Notes: a model not told the origin generated them from the sequence alone. A stretch of 64,000 nucleotides of DNA from Liopterus haemorrhoidalis (GCA_963971575.1 OZ020616.1:29988306-30052305), one strand, 5' to 3'. Counted from the first letter of the stretch, positions 1-13,065 are shown. Translations and numbers: made by a program.

Positions 1-1118
1 TTTAGCTGATTGCCCATAATACCCGGCCCGTGCTCCGTCTGCCCCGTCACCGGGGAAAAATGAGCACAAGGAACCTTGTTGTTATATCGTTATAACTTTT
101 ATTTTTGTATTTTTATAAGTTTTTTAACTGTCTGTAACAATTAAACAATAAATCGTCTTACGAATAGAGTATTTCGAAATTTTTAGGTGCGGCGGTCCAC
201 CCTAAAAATTGTTCTGACCCTAGCTGCCTCCCCCGCAGACTCTTGACTCAAACACTTGATAAATAAAATAATAATTATTGTTTTTCATTAATATATATGT
301 TTATCATATTAACAAACACATACCAATTAACAAAAACATACAAATTCCTGTATTACTTCAATGAAAAAGTTTAATGTTTAGAAATAATTAATTTTTACTT
401 TGCGACGTAAATCCTTTCATATCGTGCATTGCCCATAAATATGGCATCTTATAGATATTTTCGTTAAAGCTATTTTGTTTATGAAACCAGTTTAATACTT
501 CATCTTGTACACAAGTAATGAAGTACAAGAACGTGAAGTTCTCGCAGTTATCGCCGCAATATATAAATTAGATTGTACTAAAAGCGAAAGCATTCTATCC
601 GATAAGATTACAGCGTAATTCCACCATATACAGACTTCACCTCGGGATACGAATTTTTCCAAAAATAAATTTCACCGCGATTATCGGATATCTAAACGTA
701 ATATTTACGTCTGATTTATGAATGCAACTTTTGATCGGTTATCTATTAAGATGTCATTTTTAAATAAAATAATTTGCTTGGAGACTTATGAAGTAATAAA
801 TCTATTGTATTCCTTGTTGTACAACAGTGTACTTCGTAATAGCACAGCATGCATTATGGCTGACGTAGCTTAATAATGTTATCGTGGTAGGCAGTGTTAC
901 TCAACAAGAGGTGTTCGACACATAAATGCAGTGCATTTCAACCTTTTTAAGGTGACGGCAATCTTATATAAAATAGGAAAAATTCAAGGCATCCTACTGT
1001 CATTTCTCCGTGTAACGAGTATATCTGTATTAATTCTAAGAAGTTCACGTAATCTGTATTATACACCTACGTCTCTCTTGGGTACCGCGGCATCCTAGAA
1101 AAGACAAATTTCGAAACA
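1..1118. other. unrecognised AT-rich DNA
   Basis: I see no gene here. There are two short GC-rich patches (about 20-60 and 185-240) in otherwise AT-rich sequence; they could be ends of decayed hAT elements, but no partner end or target duplication was found. Confidence 0.5.
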
Positions 1119-1254
1119 TTAAGGGCCGGTTTCTGAAAGCCTAGTTAACTATAACCAAATGGTTAGAAAATAGCTGCTATGGTTACTTATGGGATTGTAA
1201 CCAAGTTTAACCAAAAGATTAAACTCAGCTTAACTTTCAGAAACCGGCCCTTAA
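1119..1254. mobile_element. MITE with TTAA flanks and perfect inverted ends
   Basis: The ends GGGCCGGTTTCTGAAAG (from 1123) and its exact complement (to 1250) form perfect inverted repeats around a short non-coding middle. Both ends abut TTAA (1119-1122 and 1251-1254). A TTAA duplication suggests piggyBac mobilisation, but TTA/TAA duplications of PIF/Harbinger elements would look the same here, and the GGGCC start fits that group at least as well. The perfect arms suggest a fairly young copy. Confidence 0.8.
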
Positions 1255-1674
1255 AGTTCAAGATTGCACTTAATTCTTTGTGAGGATTCTGTATTTGATA
1301 TTTTGGTTAAGTATTATTTACGGTAATTGGAATGCGGTTACATTTTATAGGTCAAAGCTGCAAGACTAGGTCACCAGACAGATAGTAGATAAAACGAGCT
1401 TAACAAAGACTAAGTGGCTTATTTCGAATTATAAAGAGATATATCTTTTTTTAGGTGTCTCGTTCAGTCCAGGGCTATGAAGTCGGGGGTTGGGGTCGAG
1501 AAGTTGAAGTGGGACAAAACTCCCGACTTACGACATTATTCTAACTTGAACTAACATATGTATATTATTTGTCTCTAATAATTCAAACTTATTCAAACTA
1601 ATTTTTAAGTGCAAAATGTTTTTTTATCGAATTTTTTCTTTATATTCAATTATTTTATTTTGTATAAGTTAATA
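1255..1674. other. unrecognised AT-rich DNA
   Basis: No reading frame or repeat recognised. A G-rich stretch at about 1478-1530 has a GTCGGGGGTTGGGGTCG pattern related to the GTCGGAGTTGG pattern at 2811-2905. Confidence 0.4.
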
Positions 1675-1998
1675 GATAAGCCTGTAGCGCAAACGTTAAA
1701 CCGTTTACTCGTGCTATTTGGCCGCTAAACAAGGGTATGGATGTGAATTCAATTTCTGCCAAAATATCAAATGTCAAAAAATGTGTGTAAAAAATATTTA
1801 TACAAATTACAGTTTCTGCTTAGCCGTTCATAACCAGTTATAAACTATAGGTGCCTTATTATTTACGCTAAAAAAATGGATGTAATATTGACCATACTAT
1901 TCCTGAATGTACACAGATTGAAAATTTGATCCTGAAACCTGGAAACAGGAGGCAGGCCTAAGCTCTCCTTGGGCTGTCGCGCTAATGATGATAATGAA
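1675..1998 (+). mobile_element. tRNA-derived SINE, nearly full-length copy
   Basis: The head carries a pol III A-box-like block (about 1683-1695, TGTAGCGCAAACG) and a worn B-box position (about 1740-1752). The body, from about 1780, is repeated at 7878-8092 with clear similarity (shared stretches such as TCTGCTTAGCCGTTC and GAAACCTGGAAA). It ends in an ATGATGATAATGA tail, typical of elements moved by RTE-type LINE machinery. The tRNA origin is inferred from the boxes only. Confidence 0.6.
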
Positions 1999-2511
1999 AT
2001 CGGTTGTGATGGGAGCTGGTAGCCGCATATGCTGTAAGCCAAAACTTTTAAGTAACTAACTCATTTATTTAAGAGTCCGTGTGCATAATTATGTATTTGT
2101 AGGTAAATCGAAGCAAGCAGGACGAAATTATAGCTAGTTAGTTAAAATTTGTGGCGCACAGCAACTATGAAGGACGAAATTATAATCACGAGATGAAAGT
2201 TCACCTAATTTTTTACAAAATGCACCAAAAAAGTTTTTTTTTTAGAATTCAATTTATAGTATTATTATATTAAATTAATTTTGAGTTTTTTTTTATTCTG
2301 TTATTGCAGTATGTTTCATTTTGTAATACTAACTGTAAGAGAAATTTCATTTTTTATGTTGTATATTTATAATATCATCTTAGAGTGTAATTATAAAATG
2401 GTAATGAAAATATTTAACAATTATTTGACATTAATGATAGTCTGACATTTGTAATTTTTGAATTAATTTAACCTTAATACAATTAAACCTATTCAATATG
2501 AAAATCCAAGT
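1999..2511. other. unrecognised AT-rich DNA
   Basis: Homopolymer-rich sequence with no recognisable gene or repeat. Confidence 0.4.
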
Positions 2512-2672
2512 TTACTAGTTCACATGGATCCAAATGGAATTAAAATTTTCTTAAGTTGTCACTAGCTATTTTTTTATATATTGAAGTTGGCTTTTCCTAA
2601 ACAAAATTATCAAAATCTTCAGTAAATCGGTAAAAGTTACTAGATTTGAAAATCTAGTTCCGCCTGAAGGTA
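2512..2672. mobile_element. MITE relic, same family as 27617-27770
   Basis: This stretch shares its core (AATTTTCTTAAGTTGTCACTAG and GAAAATCTAGTTCCGC) in the same order with the element at 27617-27770. That copy has perfect 15-bp inverted ends; here the left end is worn and the right end (to about 2670) is recognisable. It is non-coding. Confidence 0.7.
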
Positions 2673-4710
2673 TGGAATAACAAAATGAAATATATAATAA
2701 CGACTAATTTAAAATTTGTGAATAATAAATAAATTTATAAAAAAATTAATTTTATGAAATAGATAAATAAATGAATAAGTATTTATTTATTTATTTGTAT
2801 TTATATTATTGAGTCGGAGTTGAAGTCGGAGTCGGCAGTTGCATATAAACTTTTAAAATTCTGGAGTTGGAGCTGGTGTCGGGTGTGTTTCGCCGACTCC
2901 ACAACCTTGGAGCCAATTCATCAAAATATTGTTATAAATTATTATTTAATAAAGTTGCATACATCGAATAACCGAAATAAGAGGATTGAAAAAAAAAACA
3001 CTCTAGCTGCGCTCGTTTGCCAATAGGTACCTAGTAAGTGGAGAGGGAGAATAACGACTTGAAACGTTGCAACAAATATGATGAGGAAGTAATGGGATTT
3101 GGATTGGTCAGAAATTAAAACAATATTTTAACTTCGCTAACATTTCGATTTATATTTAAAATCTTCATCAGAGCTGTAATAATAATGTAGCTATAATTTT
3201 ATGTTACAATTTTTATATATAAGCAAGTTTTTATATGAAATAAAGTTAATAAAGTAAATTTTACATAATTATTATAAGTATCAAACTACAAATAATATAG
3301 TAATTCTACATATGAAAATAAATAAATAAAATAATAATAAAATAAACCACAAATTAAAATTTTTACATATCTAAGTTAAAAAGTTATGAAATAAAATAAA
3401 ATAGTTGGAAAAATAAAATGCAACGTCTACATATTAAGTTAGGTCATTGAACTTAAGAAATAATCTCTGAACTAATCAAGTTTAAATTGGAAATTCCCCC
3501 CTCCCCCAGTTGCAATTAATATTATTGCTGTTTTTGTAATACGATTTTATTTACCCTGACGATGATCGAGAGCAGTGTGTTTGTATGAAATTTATTTTAT
3601 ACTTGGAAAAAACGATGAAAAATACTTGAAACCACTGTTGGAGAAGATGCTCTGAATTGAATTTCAAGTGGATCGTGTGTTTTAAGGATGATAGAAATTC
3701 AATCAAAGATGATAAGATAGGCCTTCAGTTTCTAAAACTGACGAAAAGTTTTAAAAAGAATTAATCCGTATCAATCGATGATTGACTAGTAAAGAGGTTG
3801 CATACTAGGTTGAATCATAACGGATCTTGTCAAGATATTTTAACTTTTTTAAAATTAATTAAGGTACACACACACTTGAAGTTTGTCAAATTCCTTCTGG
3901 CACATTCTGTATAATATGCTTGTCTCTAAAATTATAGTTCTTGAAAGTATTATATGATGAGAGTCATTAAAAATGTTGGGTGTAGCTGGTTTAGAGCATG
4001 CGTTCATACTTTAAGGCGAAACGTGATTTAATATTTAAAAATGTTGTCTGAAGTGGAGCGAGCGCGATCAATGCCTTGAAACTGGGCAACCAACGATGCG
4101 AATGCAAATGTTACCCCCTATATCAACACAAGAGATCCTGGCTTACGGCTCTATACAAGGATAAACATACTCCATTGAAGCCACTGTTCATAAAACATGT
4201 AAGAGTTGCATCGCTTGAAAAGAAACTTTGTAAGATCTATTACAGACTGTACTACTTGAGATATTCATGTTCTCTCTTCTTTGCACCGTTAAGGTTCCGT
4301 GAAAATGAATGAAAAACTTGCTTCTCTAATTATCTATTTCAACTGTACAAGTTTTAGTTTGTATAATGTGCGGTGTAAGTCTCTATCATTTAGATCTGCG
4401 CGCTGATTCGTAGAATATATTCCGCTGTTTTGATAACTATCTTCAAGGATTAACTTTAGTAATTCTAAGAATATTAAACTTTTCACACTTTTGAATACTT
4501 TTAAAACGATATTTAAAAGAACTGGCTTCTCAGAATTAATATTTATGCTCGCATGTTTTTGTTCCGCTGGACAACTTAGTTAAAAATTTGTTACTATATG
4601 TAAATTTTGTGATATGCGAAGATAAAATCGAAATAACTAAAGTACACAAATATTTCCTTATATTTTGAATTAATAACTTCCCCAACAAACAAATATATTA
4701 TTAACAAGCT
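2673..4710. other. unrecognised AT-rich DNA
   Basis: No gene recognised. A degenerate GTCGGAGTTGAAGTCGG-type tandem pattern with its complement (CCGACTCCA) lies at about 2811-2905. The short frames at 2820-3026 and 4076-4312 show no family motif and are probably chance. Confidence 0.4.
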
Positions 4711-4711
4711 A

Positions 4712-4760
4712 CAGGACCGGCGCGTCCAAAATTGCCGCCTGGGGCAAGCCAGGTTTATGC
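4712..4760 (+). other. possible hAT terminus without partner
   Basis: CAGGACCGGCGCGTCCAAA followed by a GC-rich stretch resembles the left end of hAT elements (CAG start, GC-rich subterminus). No matching right end or 8-bp duplication was found nearby, so this may be a broken copy. Confidence 0.3.
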
Positions 4761-5163
4761 CGTCCTATTATGCAATTGCAGAGAAAATAGGGGCCAGAAA
4801 AGCAAAATATTTTTTATAAATGTGTGGCAATAGAAATAAAATAAAATATTACGTATACGCAATGTTGGATTGCTGGAATCCATTGAGACGATAATATTGT
4901 AAAAATGTAGTAACGCATTTTAAAATTCTGTTGAATTCTGATAAGGCTTGAGCATTGTCATAATTTCATTCACTATATCAATATTAGATAGTACTTCCTA
5001 CCAAATAACAACACTGCATACAAATTTAAATTTAGGTATTTCAAACGCAAGTGATTTATTTGGTTTTAGTATTTCTAACTCTCTATGCATCCAACAAGAT
5101 TTCTAAAAGTGCATCATCATATAATTCCCAAAATTATATTTCAGTAGTATTAATGCATCAGTG
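4761..5163. other. unrecognised AT-rich DNA
   Basis: Nothing recognised. Confidence 0.4.
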
Positions 5164-5352
5164 CGACTTGCCCATCTCGTAGCACTAACGCCTTTTATGG
5201 TGCAATTCTGTGGAAAACCTGTAAGCTTATAGACAAAATTTATAAGAAACTGTCCATAACAACACATAAAACAAGGTCTTAGATACGATCGTTTCTAGCT
5301 TCTAAATTTGCCACAGAATTGCACCATTAATGGGTCAATTCTGGGCAACTCG
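5164..5352. mobile_element. foldback/MITE-like inverted repeat
   Basis: A perfect 17-bp pair, ATGGTGCAATTCTGTGG at 5197-5213 and its complement at 5311-5327, sits inside a longer imperfect inverted repeat whose outer ends are CGACTTGCCCA (5164) and TGGGCAACTCG (to 5352). The middle is non-coding. No convincing target duplication was seen, so the superfamily is open. Confidence 0.65.
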
Positions 5353-7553
5353 TAAAGCGTTCCGTAAACAATCATAGACGTTATGAGTACCTATAGTCAA
5401 TTTGTTGATATTGCCCGTGCCCGTTACTTTACATGCAAATATTACAGGTGTATGCGGAATCAACCAATTGTCTGTAAGTAACGCCAATTTTTTAACACTC
5501 AATCTGTTACTGGAATTGAAAACAAAAAATACAAGCACTTCTTGTACCAGTGTAATAATAATAAAATTAATTTTTCCATATCTGCTGTTGTATCATTGAC
5601 GACAAGGTTCAAAGAATGGCATGAGCAGAGAACCAAAAATGCTCTAGGGTTTTGATTTAAAAGTTATAAATATAACTTCCGTTGTCCAAATGGACAACGG
5701 AACGGAAACCTTTCATATTTGCTCCATTAGCTTAGCCCTAACCAGTACTGGTAGCCCACCAGTCCATCAAATATTCATCTTATTAAAAATTGCCTCAATT
5801 GCTGCCATTTGAACTGCAAACAGAATAATTTCTTTATTCTACACAAATTTTGTTCTATAGATTTTTGATGTTAAGTAATATATAGGCTGTTATACATTAT
5901 ATTTCTCCCTACACTTTCAAACATCTGACGTCATTCAAAGTTTTAAAACTACCTTCTGAAGTAAAAAGCGACGAAAATATGCATTCGACATCTTTTGTCT
6001 TTATTAAAAATTTATAAATATTGTTGAATTATGCTACTTCATATTTAATTATAGTAACTTTTAGTCAGTATAGCTTTTATTCAAGTCCAAATCTCAATCA
6101 GGATTATTAAAAATGTACGAACAATTATAACAGTACCGCATAAAAATAAACGTAAAGTTGGTATCCCTAACACATAGTATTGGTACGTCAAACAAAAGTC
6201 TGACTGAATCTAGTTTGAAAAGTTCGGTAGTATGTCGGATAGCATTGAAAATTTGTAGGAAGTGTTTTGTTTCACATTACACTTTTTACGCCAATACTAC
6301 ACAAAAAGATTCCTAAGTTTTAGAATTCAACGCGCGGTCTGAGTTTAATTTCTTCGTGCTACAATAACTGGCATATGCGTGAAGAAATGTGATATTTAAT
6401 ATTTGAAGGAGTAACTGTATTAACATTGAACACTGAAAGCGTAGAGCGAGGATAGTTAATGATATTTGCAACAACAATACCTGAAACATGACGTAATTAC
6501 TAAAATATTTTAATTACCCGATAAGTGTTCTACAAACAATAGAAAATTGTAAAAGGCGTAAGGTAATGTATTTTTTATGTTATGGCGTACAATCTATCAT
6601 AGTTATCCATCTTTTACGTTGCTACTGTTAGCTGTTGTGCAAAAAGATGGTAGATATTGTTAATAATATGCCATTAATTTGCAATTCTTAAAGTCCCGTT
6701 GAATTTTCACGGTTACTCTGGCAAGTGTTTTATCGTTAAGGATGTAAGTAAATGCTTTGAATCAAATAAAACAAAAGTTATATTTTAGTAGCAGCTAAAA
6801 ATTGTGTCGTGTTTTATTATAAAATAAAATATCACTTTGACAGTAAGCATGCTGTATATTTGAATTTCTTTGTTACCCACGCATGTCCCCCTTTCTGTTT
6901 TAAAATTTATGAGTAAATTAAATATAATCTTTTCGTTGACTTTTGCTAACCTTATCAAGAAAAAAACTTAAATTACGTCTTACATTTTAAAAAAGAAAAA
7001 TGTGCAATAAAATAAAAAAATGTTTTTATAATATTCTTAATTATCAGAATATATACTTGGGGAGGATCTACTTTACCGACGCCTGCCAGGAAAAGGGTAT
7101 GGTTCAATCTAGAAGATCACAAATTTTGTGAGAAAGTTTTTTTTTTACTCTCTTTACTCACAGCTGGAGTAGAAGCGATTCTTTTACAATAACATAAAAA
7201 CACGCTTATCTGAATATATTGAAATATAACTAACGAAGATAAGAACTACGGACATACCTTGGGCATAAAAAGTTCAAATACGTCATTGACTTTTACGTAG
7301 AATTATGTGAAATAGATATATATTTGTTTATCGGTTCTTTGTCGATCAATCGGCATGTAAAGTCTCGTGAACAATAAAGAAATGCTTAGGTAAGTTTGAG
7401 ATATAGATATAGGCTACATAAATAATACTTAAATGTAGGACCGGCCACAGAGTTGTGTAGTGGGTGCAAAGCATCCGGGCTCCGCACTGTATAAGGGCCC
7501 TCAGGCCGTTTCATGGGACTCATGAAATAAACAGAAAAATGAAACGAATAGAG
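5353..7553. other. unrecognised AT-rich DNA with one short hairpin
   Basis: No gene recognised. A perfect small hairpin lies at 5678-5701 (arms TCCGTTGTCC, 4-nt loop). A GC-rich hAT-like patch at 7438-7510 (AGGACCGGCC...) has no identifiable partner. Confidence 0.4.
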
Positions 7554-7639
7554 CAGTATTTCTCAATATTTTTGACATCACGGAACCCGTGTAACGTGTT
7601 CTAAAGTTGGTGGATCCCTATCCAGTGGGTACATACACT

Positions 7640-7872
7640 CATATGTAATATATAATAATAATAGTTCAGCACTGTAGGCCTAGGAGGCCCATGGCTTGTT
7701 GAACAATTGTTCTCCACTGTTGTCTATTTTTTGTCTTTTTCTCCCACTCACTAGCGCCGAACTGTTCCAGGTCCTTTCGCACCGCATCCATCCACCTCCC
7801 TTTCGGTCGGCCCCGTCTCTTTTTTGCTACTACTCCGCCCCTTAATATTGTCTTTACCACTAATATATACAC
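7640..7872 (-). pseudogene. LINE reverse-transcriptase ORF, C-terminal tail fragment
   Basis: On the minus strand a short frame contains RRGRPKGRWMDAVRKDLEQF followed by a W-rich stretch (NRQQWRTIV) and stops at 7666. RGRP-x-x-RW with a downstream NRxxWR is the usual C-terminus of endonuclease/reverse-transcriptase proteins of RTE-like LINEs. Beyond the stop the minus strand reads a TTATTATTATA tail, consistent with the 3' end of the element. Only about 60 residues remain, so it cannot function. Confidence 0.7.
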
Positions 7873-7877
7873 TTAAT

Positions 7878-8092
7878 AATTTGTGTAAAAAATGTTTTAC
7901 AAATTACAGGCTCTGCTTAGCCGTTCGCTACCGGCTATAAACTGCAGGTGCATTTCCGTGTTCGCTAAAAAATGGATGTAATACTGACTATATTACTCCA
8001 TAATGTACATAGATAAAAATATGGTCACGAAACCTGGAAATAGGAGGCCTAGGCCCACCTCGGACAGTTACTGATGATGATGACACTTAGCT
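7878..8092 (+). mobile_element. tRNA-derived SINE, 5'-truncated copy
   Basis: This matches the body of the SINE at 1675-1998, starting at the GTGTAAAAAAT block and ending in CTGATGATGATGAC. The tRNA-like head is missing. It directly abuts the LINE tail at 7640-7872. Confidence 0.7.
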
Positions 8093-8127
8093 TACCGAAT
8101 TTTACTGGATCACTTTTCCCCAACCAT

Positions 8128-8330
8128 CCTACATTCCCGACCTTGCGCTAAATGATTATAATTTATTCCCCATCTTAAGGACCCTCTTGGTAGTAGACGA
8201 CCGGAAAATGACGAAGTGAAAACAACAGTGATAAACTATGGATTTTTACGACAAGCGTATTAAAAGCTAGTATGCTCAATAATGGTGTGAATAACGATGT
8301 GAAAAAATAAGTAATATACTTCATGCCTTA
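8128..8330 (+). pseudogene. mariner transposase C-terminal fragment
   Basis: One plus-strand frame reads PDLALNDYNLFPILR from 8137, which matches the third-Asp block of mariner-type transposases (PDLAPxDYHLFPxL). It is followed by a shifted DDEVKTTV block, a later FYDKRIK-like stretch and several stops. The catalytic core upstream is absent. The fragment lies inside the hAT element at 7554-8691. Confidence 0.7.
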
Positions 8331-8691
8331 TGGAGGAAACAATAGAAAAAGCAATATAATAACAGAATTTTTAGCATATTTTGGCGAATTAGACCAGTTT
8401 TTAGTCATATTTTCAGTGACTACATAATTTCTGCGCACTTCACGTTATGTCTAAGTAACGTGTAGTGCGCAGAAATTTTATTTTGAATCTGTAGTTAGGT
8501 GAAGATTTAATGATGCATTGATAAAATAAATAAGTATCTGATTTAAATTTATTGTGCTCGATTATTCAAAGTATTTATTTTCGTATTTGGTTTTTGAGAA
8601 AAATAAAAAAAATAATAATAAATAAATATTTTCACTTATGGCTCATCTCGCGGACCCCTAGGGGCCGTAGACCCACGGTTGAGAAACGCTG

Positions 8692-11600
8692 AAACAGAGA
8701 ACAATTCTTATTTCTTGATAGAGAAGACCGGTATTACTTATTTAGATGCAGTACGGTTACATTTGACGATTTCTAGTTCTTGTAACATTGTGTACAATAG
8801 TTTACAAGTACGCAAAATGTTTAAAGTTCCTGGGTTCGAACTCCGATTTGGTCATAAATATAATTTATATAACCACCGATTTTTTGTTTACGCGAGAAGA
8901 TCTGTAGAGTCAGAGATTTGGCGTTATAGTCGACGTACTTAAATGTAAAGCTGTTGATATCAGTACAATCAAACAATAATGGAAATATAATTCTATCCGT
9001 CGAGGATCGAATTGATAACCTTACATATATTATACAAATACGAAATTACTAATTTGAATAATGAATTATATTGAATTTGATACATTTGCGAACCGTATTA
9101 GTCAGCTCGTCTAAAAATTATTTGACCAGCCAATAAACCATAGGGCAGAAAATATTGTGTACAGTGCTAGGATATTATCATTCTAGCGACAACTCCATTA
9201 ACCATGCATGGTTTCTTTATGGCCTTCTCCATAAAGAGACCAGAGTGCACGTAAATTTTTGGGGCTCCAAACAATGTCTCAAAACTATCAACCTAACATA
9301 TTTTCACCTGTTTGTGAACGTGGGGCACAAAATCACTCCTAAACTAGGTGGGATTAGTAAAGTAAAGGTTTTCTCGTAACTTGTAGTGGTGGGGGTAAAT
9401 AGCGAAGCTACGCGTCATCTGTATGGTAATGGAACGTTAGTCTTTGTTTATCGTATATGATATATACACGTGAAGTTAGTATCGTTTAATTTTTTGATTT
9501 TCTACTTCTTTTAATTTCTTTTTTCTTCGAAAGGAATGTTTCTTTGTTCTAAATAAATTTTCTTACATTAATTTTTGATGTGAAGAGAATAATAAGTGAA
9601 ATATTTCAATATTTTAGTTTTAGGGTGTCCCCCCGTAACTACCCTAATATTCATCAAATTGAAAAGAATGGTTTTCTTATAAATTTTTTTATTGTATAGT
9701 TTTTTCTGTTAAGATAGTTCTGTTTATAAATGAAATGTTTTAAGTTTTTTAGTACCAATTTCAACCCAGAAACTCCCTAAGAAAGAAAATTTTGAGATAT
9801 AATGCCTATATTTGATCCTGGTTCTACTCTATTGTACTAAATTTCGTTAAAATACGTCGAGCCGTTTTTAAAAACTGATATAACCTCCAATTTTATTAAT
9901 TACTATATTATTATAGCAATTTGCGTTTCCATTTTTATTTAAATATACCTAAAATTATATTTGTATTCGATTTTATTGTTATTTATTAACTATAATGCAA
10001 ATACCCATCACCTTAAATTTGATATAAATCAGTGTAAAATTTCCTTAGGTTTTTATTTATAATATATTCAGTAGAACTGTCTTGAAATAAATATCTATTA
10101 TGAAAATAGTCAATAAAAATAATTAAAAACGTGCAATATCTATATTAATTTTGTATGCTAGTTTGAACTACGCATACGTGTGACGTATTCCCTCCCACGC
10201 TCTAATTGGTCAGAAGTTACGAGACAACCTTTATTTTGATAATCTTGGGGTTCGGGTACCTAATAACCGCTGCATCCCCCTCCCGTGACCGGTTTTGAAT
10301 CATTGTTTTAAGTCTGACTAAATATTTGACGTAGTACATTGTATTCAAAGCATATGACTTATTGTATATCATTTATAGTCACGTTCCGCATAAGTTTCGA
10401 GTGCACTTTATTTAATAAAGCCTAATCCTGGTGTTGTTAAAATGGTATAGTAGTTTCATCTCTGCTTTTACCATAAAAATATAAATTTTAAGCTAAAAGT
10501 ACGAAAAAAAAAAAATTAGAGGAAAAAAAAACTTTTTTTTTAAATTCAAAGCTTAAATATAGTTATTATTTTAAATCTAACTCTTGGCAGCACTCACGTT
10601 CTTATCTTTAAAAATTTTAAATCCTAGTATTAATGAATAGTTCTTGTATTCAATAGTCTGGCAGAGTATTTTTTGTTTTTTTTTTGTTTTAGAGTTTGCA
10701 TGTAGTTTTGTTGAAGAAAACGTATAAGTACATTTAATTAAAATGTTTCAAAGCTTTATAAAAGTTTCATTGTGAATTTAATTTTACCTTCCAACCATCT
10801 ACACATTCAGTTTTATTTTTAAATAAAACTTCCTGTTTATAAGGATACTGAAAATGTGATGAAAAGAGAATTAACTAATTTTATACATGCGAACGGTGTG
10901 GGATGATGCAAAAGGAAAACATTACTAAACTTTACAATTATCAGCAAATTAATAAACATGTATTGAAAACATAGAGTAACTTGATCTCCAGTATATCCAC
11001 CACAGAAATATTGCCACAATTAAGCGAAATTTATTAAATTTGGGTTTGTGCAGGTGCTGATTGGAAGGTTACTTTGTAAACAACAGAGAAAGCGTAAGAT
11101 TTCGGATGTTATTGATAGAGGATCAACTTCGTAAACTTTATTACATTATAATTTAATTGGTGGTTATTAGTAAAACAAAATTATGTTAATACTGGTATTT
11201 ATTGAAACCTAAATAAGTTAGTATAAGTTTCAAATACATTAATCTCAAAGTAAAATAATGATATTCTCCATATTGAACAGTATATTCTCCATGATATACT
11301 GTTCTAACAACTTTTCCTGCATACAACTATATTGCACGTGGATTTACCTAGAGGTATGCAGCTTGTTACAAGAAAACAGGCAATTTCTAATAATATTGGT
11401 TCAACGAGTTACCCGAACCGCTCGTCCCAAAAGGATAAGCTGTTTTCTTCAATGTAGTGCGTCTATAACTCAGAAAATCTTGGAGTTTCCTTTCCCTTTA
11501 AAAAGATTATTTTTTATGTTGACAGTTGAAACGAATAGAACGAAAAAGTCACAAACTATAAACCTAGAGATAGAAGAAATTACCCAGAAAAAGATGGTAA

Positions 11601-12620
11601 CGTACCAAAACCAGAACAATCTGGATTACTAAACCGGGAAGGGTTATTATATTAACCCTTTAGTCGTTCTAGACGACCTAGTCTGCGGTACCCCACGTTA
11701 GGATTAGTTTCTTGCCTTTTTGTGACCGTATTGCTTTGGAGTTTCCCACTTTCATTTAAATTCGTATAGTATAGTTTTCCCGCACATGCATGTTGATGAT
11801 GGTCTATCAACATGAGTTCTTGGACTCTTAAGGGAACTTAGGGCACCTTATTATTACTGGTCCGTCAGAGCTATCGTTTTGCAAGGTACTACGATTGACA
11901 AAAAAGTATAAGTTCTGAGATGTATTCCCCAAAATGAGATGAGGTATGGGATTTATCTACGATGCAACAACGTGCCCTCGTAACAACTAGCCCCGCCTTC
12001 CCCGAATATTTTTAACTATCAAAACTGTAGTACCCCGGCAAACTTTAAAGCCATACGAGCTAATTAAAAAAAAAAGATCTTTAACGCTAATTGCCACGCT
12101 AATTTTCGTAATTCGGTACCTGGCGCCGTGACATTTTAGTTTCTTTTCATTTGATTAAATTGTTTCTTCATTTATAACAAAACTGATCAATATTTTAAAT
12201 CTTACAACACATATTTTAAATTTTTTTTTTTTTTCAAATTTGCAGATATAATTCTATTTCACCGTTGAAAACGATACCACTATCGAAAACAGGGCTTAAT
12301 GTACCGATTGATCAAACAAATTTATGATCAGGTGAAACGAATCACGTTTCAAACGAGTGTCTTTGATTGTATGTTTCTATAATCTTACTTTAAATCTGAC
12401 ATAATGAAAAAAGCAGTGAATAAACGGGACGCCCGGTCCCACTTGGTGTATATCAAAATGTATACATATGACAGTTAACGTATTCAAATCCACCGAGGTA
12501 CCGGCACCATCCAAACAGAAAAGTTACCCGTTTTCGCATCAATTCATGGCATTAGTACAGGTACGCCGCAACCCAGGGATTACAAGGGGTGCATTGCCCA
12601 ACGGGTGACAGATATTTGGC
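8692..12620. other. unrecognised AT-rich DNA
   Basis: No gene recognised. GGGTTCGAACTCC at about 8836 is a perfect B-box-like motif with no clear A-box, possibly a SINE relic. The longest frame (11258-11632, 124 codons) has no recognisable domain. A small hairpin (AAGGGTTA / TAACCCTT) lies at about 11639-11660 and is followed by a piggyBac-like TTAACCCTTT start without a partner. Confidence 0.4.
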
Positions 12621-13065
12621 CAGGGCCGAATCAAGAGTACCTGGCGCCCCCCACATATATTTTTTTAAAATAATTTTTTCTAATTTTCCTTTTGGCGCTC
12701 CCATTTTACTAGATTCCTGAAGTGCCGCACAGTAAAAAAAAAGTAGTTTTTTCTAAATTTCCTTTTTGTCCCCCCCTTTTTACTAGAAGCCTGAAATGCG
12801 GCCCAGTAAAAAAAGGTAGTTTTTTCTAAATTTCCTTGTATGTGGTCCCCTTTTACTAGAAACCTGAAATTTCGCCCAGTAAATAAAACTAGGTTTTGCT
12901 AGATTTAATTAAAGGTCACAATACCTCTTACAAAAATGAATATTATTTTAATTAAAGCTATTTTGATATTGTAATAAGGTATAAATTTTTTCTGCGACTT
13001 CGCGCCCCTTTATCCTGGCGCCCCAACGCGGCGCATTGCTTACATACCGTCTTGAGCCGCCCCTG
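12621..13065. mobile_element. non-autonomous hAT element (445 bp)
   Basis: The ends CAGGGCCGAATCAAGAGTACC-type (left) and CAGGGGCGGCTCAAGACGG (right, minus strand) are imperfect inverted repeats with the hAT CAGGG start. The flanks TATTTGGC (12613-12620) and TATTTGAC (13066-13073) match at 7 of 8, a typical 8-bp duplication. No transposase is present; the middle is a tandem repeat (12674-12892). Confidence 0.85.
12674..12892 (+). repeat. tandem repeat, about 72-bp unit, three copies
   Basis: Three successive copies begin with TTTTTTCTAA and contain TTTACTAGA, CCTGAA and CCAGTAAA blocks in the same order. A partial fourth copy follows. The repeat fills the centre of the hAT element at 12621-13065. 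Confidence 0.85.

Larger units (their letters stand above)
7554..8691. mobile_element. hAT element carrying three nested fragments
   Basis: The left end CAGTATTTCTCAATATT and the right end, which reads CAGCGTTTCTCAACCGT on the minus strand, are hAT-type termini. Flanking 8-mers GAATAGAG (7546-7553) and AAACAGAG (8692-8699) match at 6 of 8 positions, fitting an old 8-bp duplication. Its inside holds a LINE tail (7640-7872), a SINE tail (7878-8092) and a mariner transposase tail (about 8128-8330). The element's own sequence is visible mainly near the ends, including a GC-rich right subterminus (8650-8680). Confidence 0.65.

Noticed and set aside
11639..11700. piggyBac-like start TTAACCCTTTAGTCG
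   Set aside because: No inverted partner or second TTAA end nearby; the short hairpin there may be chance.
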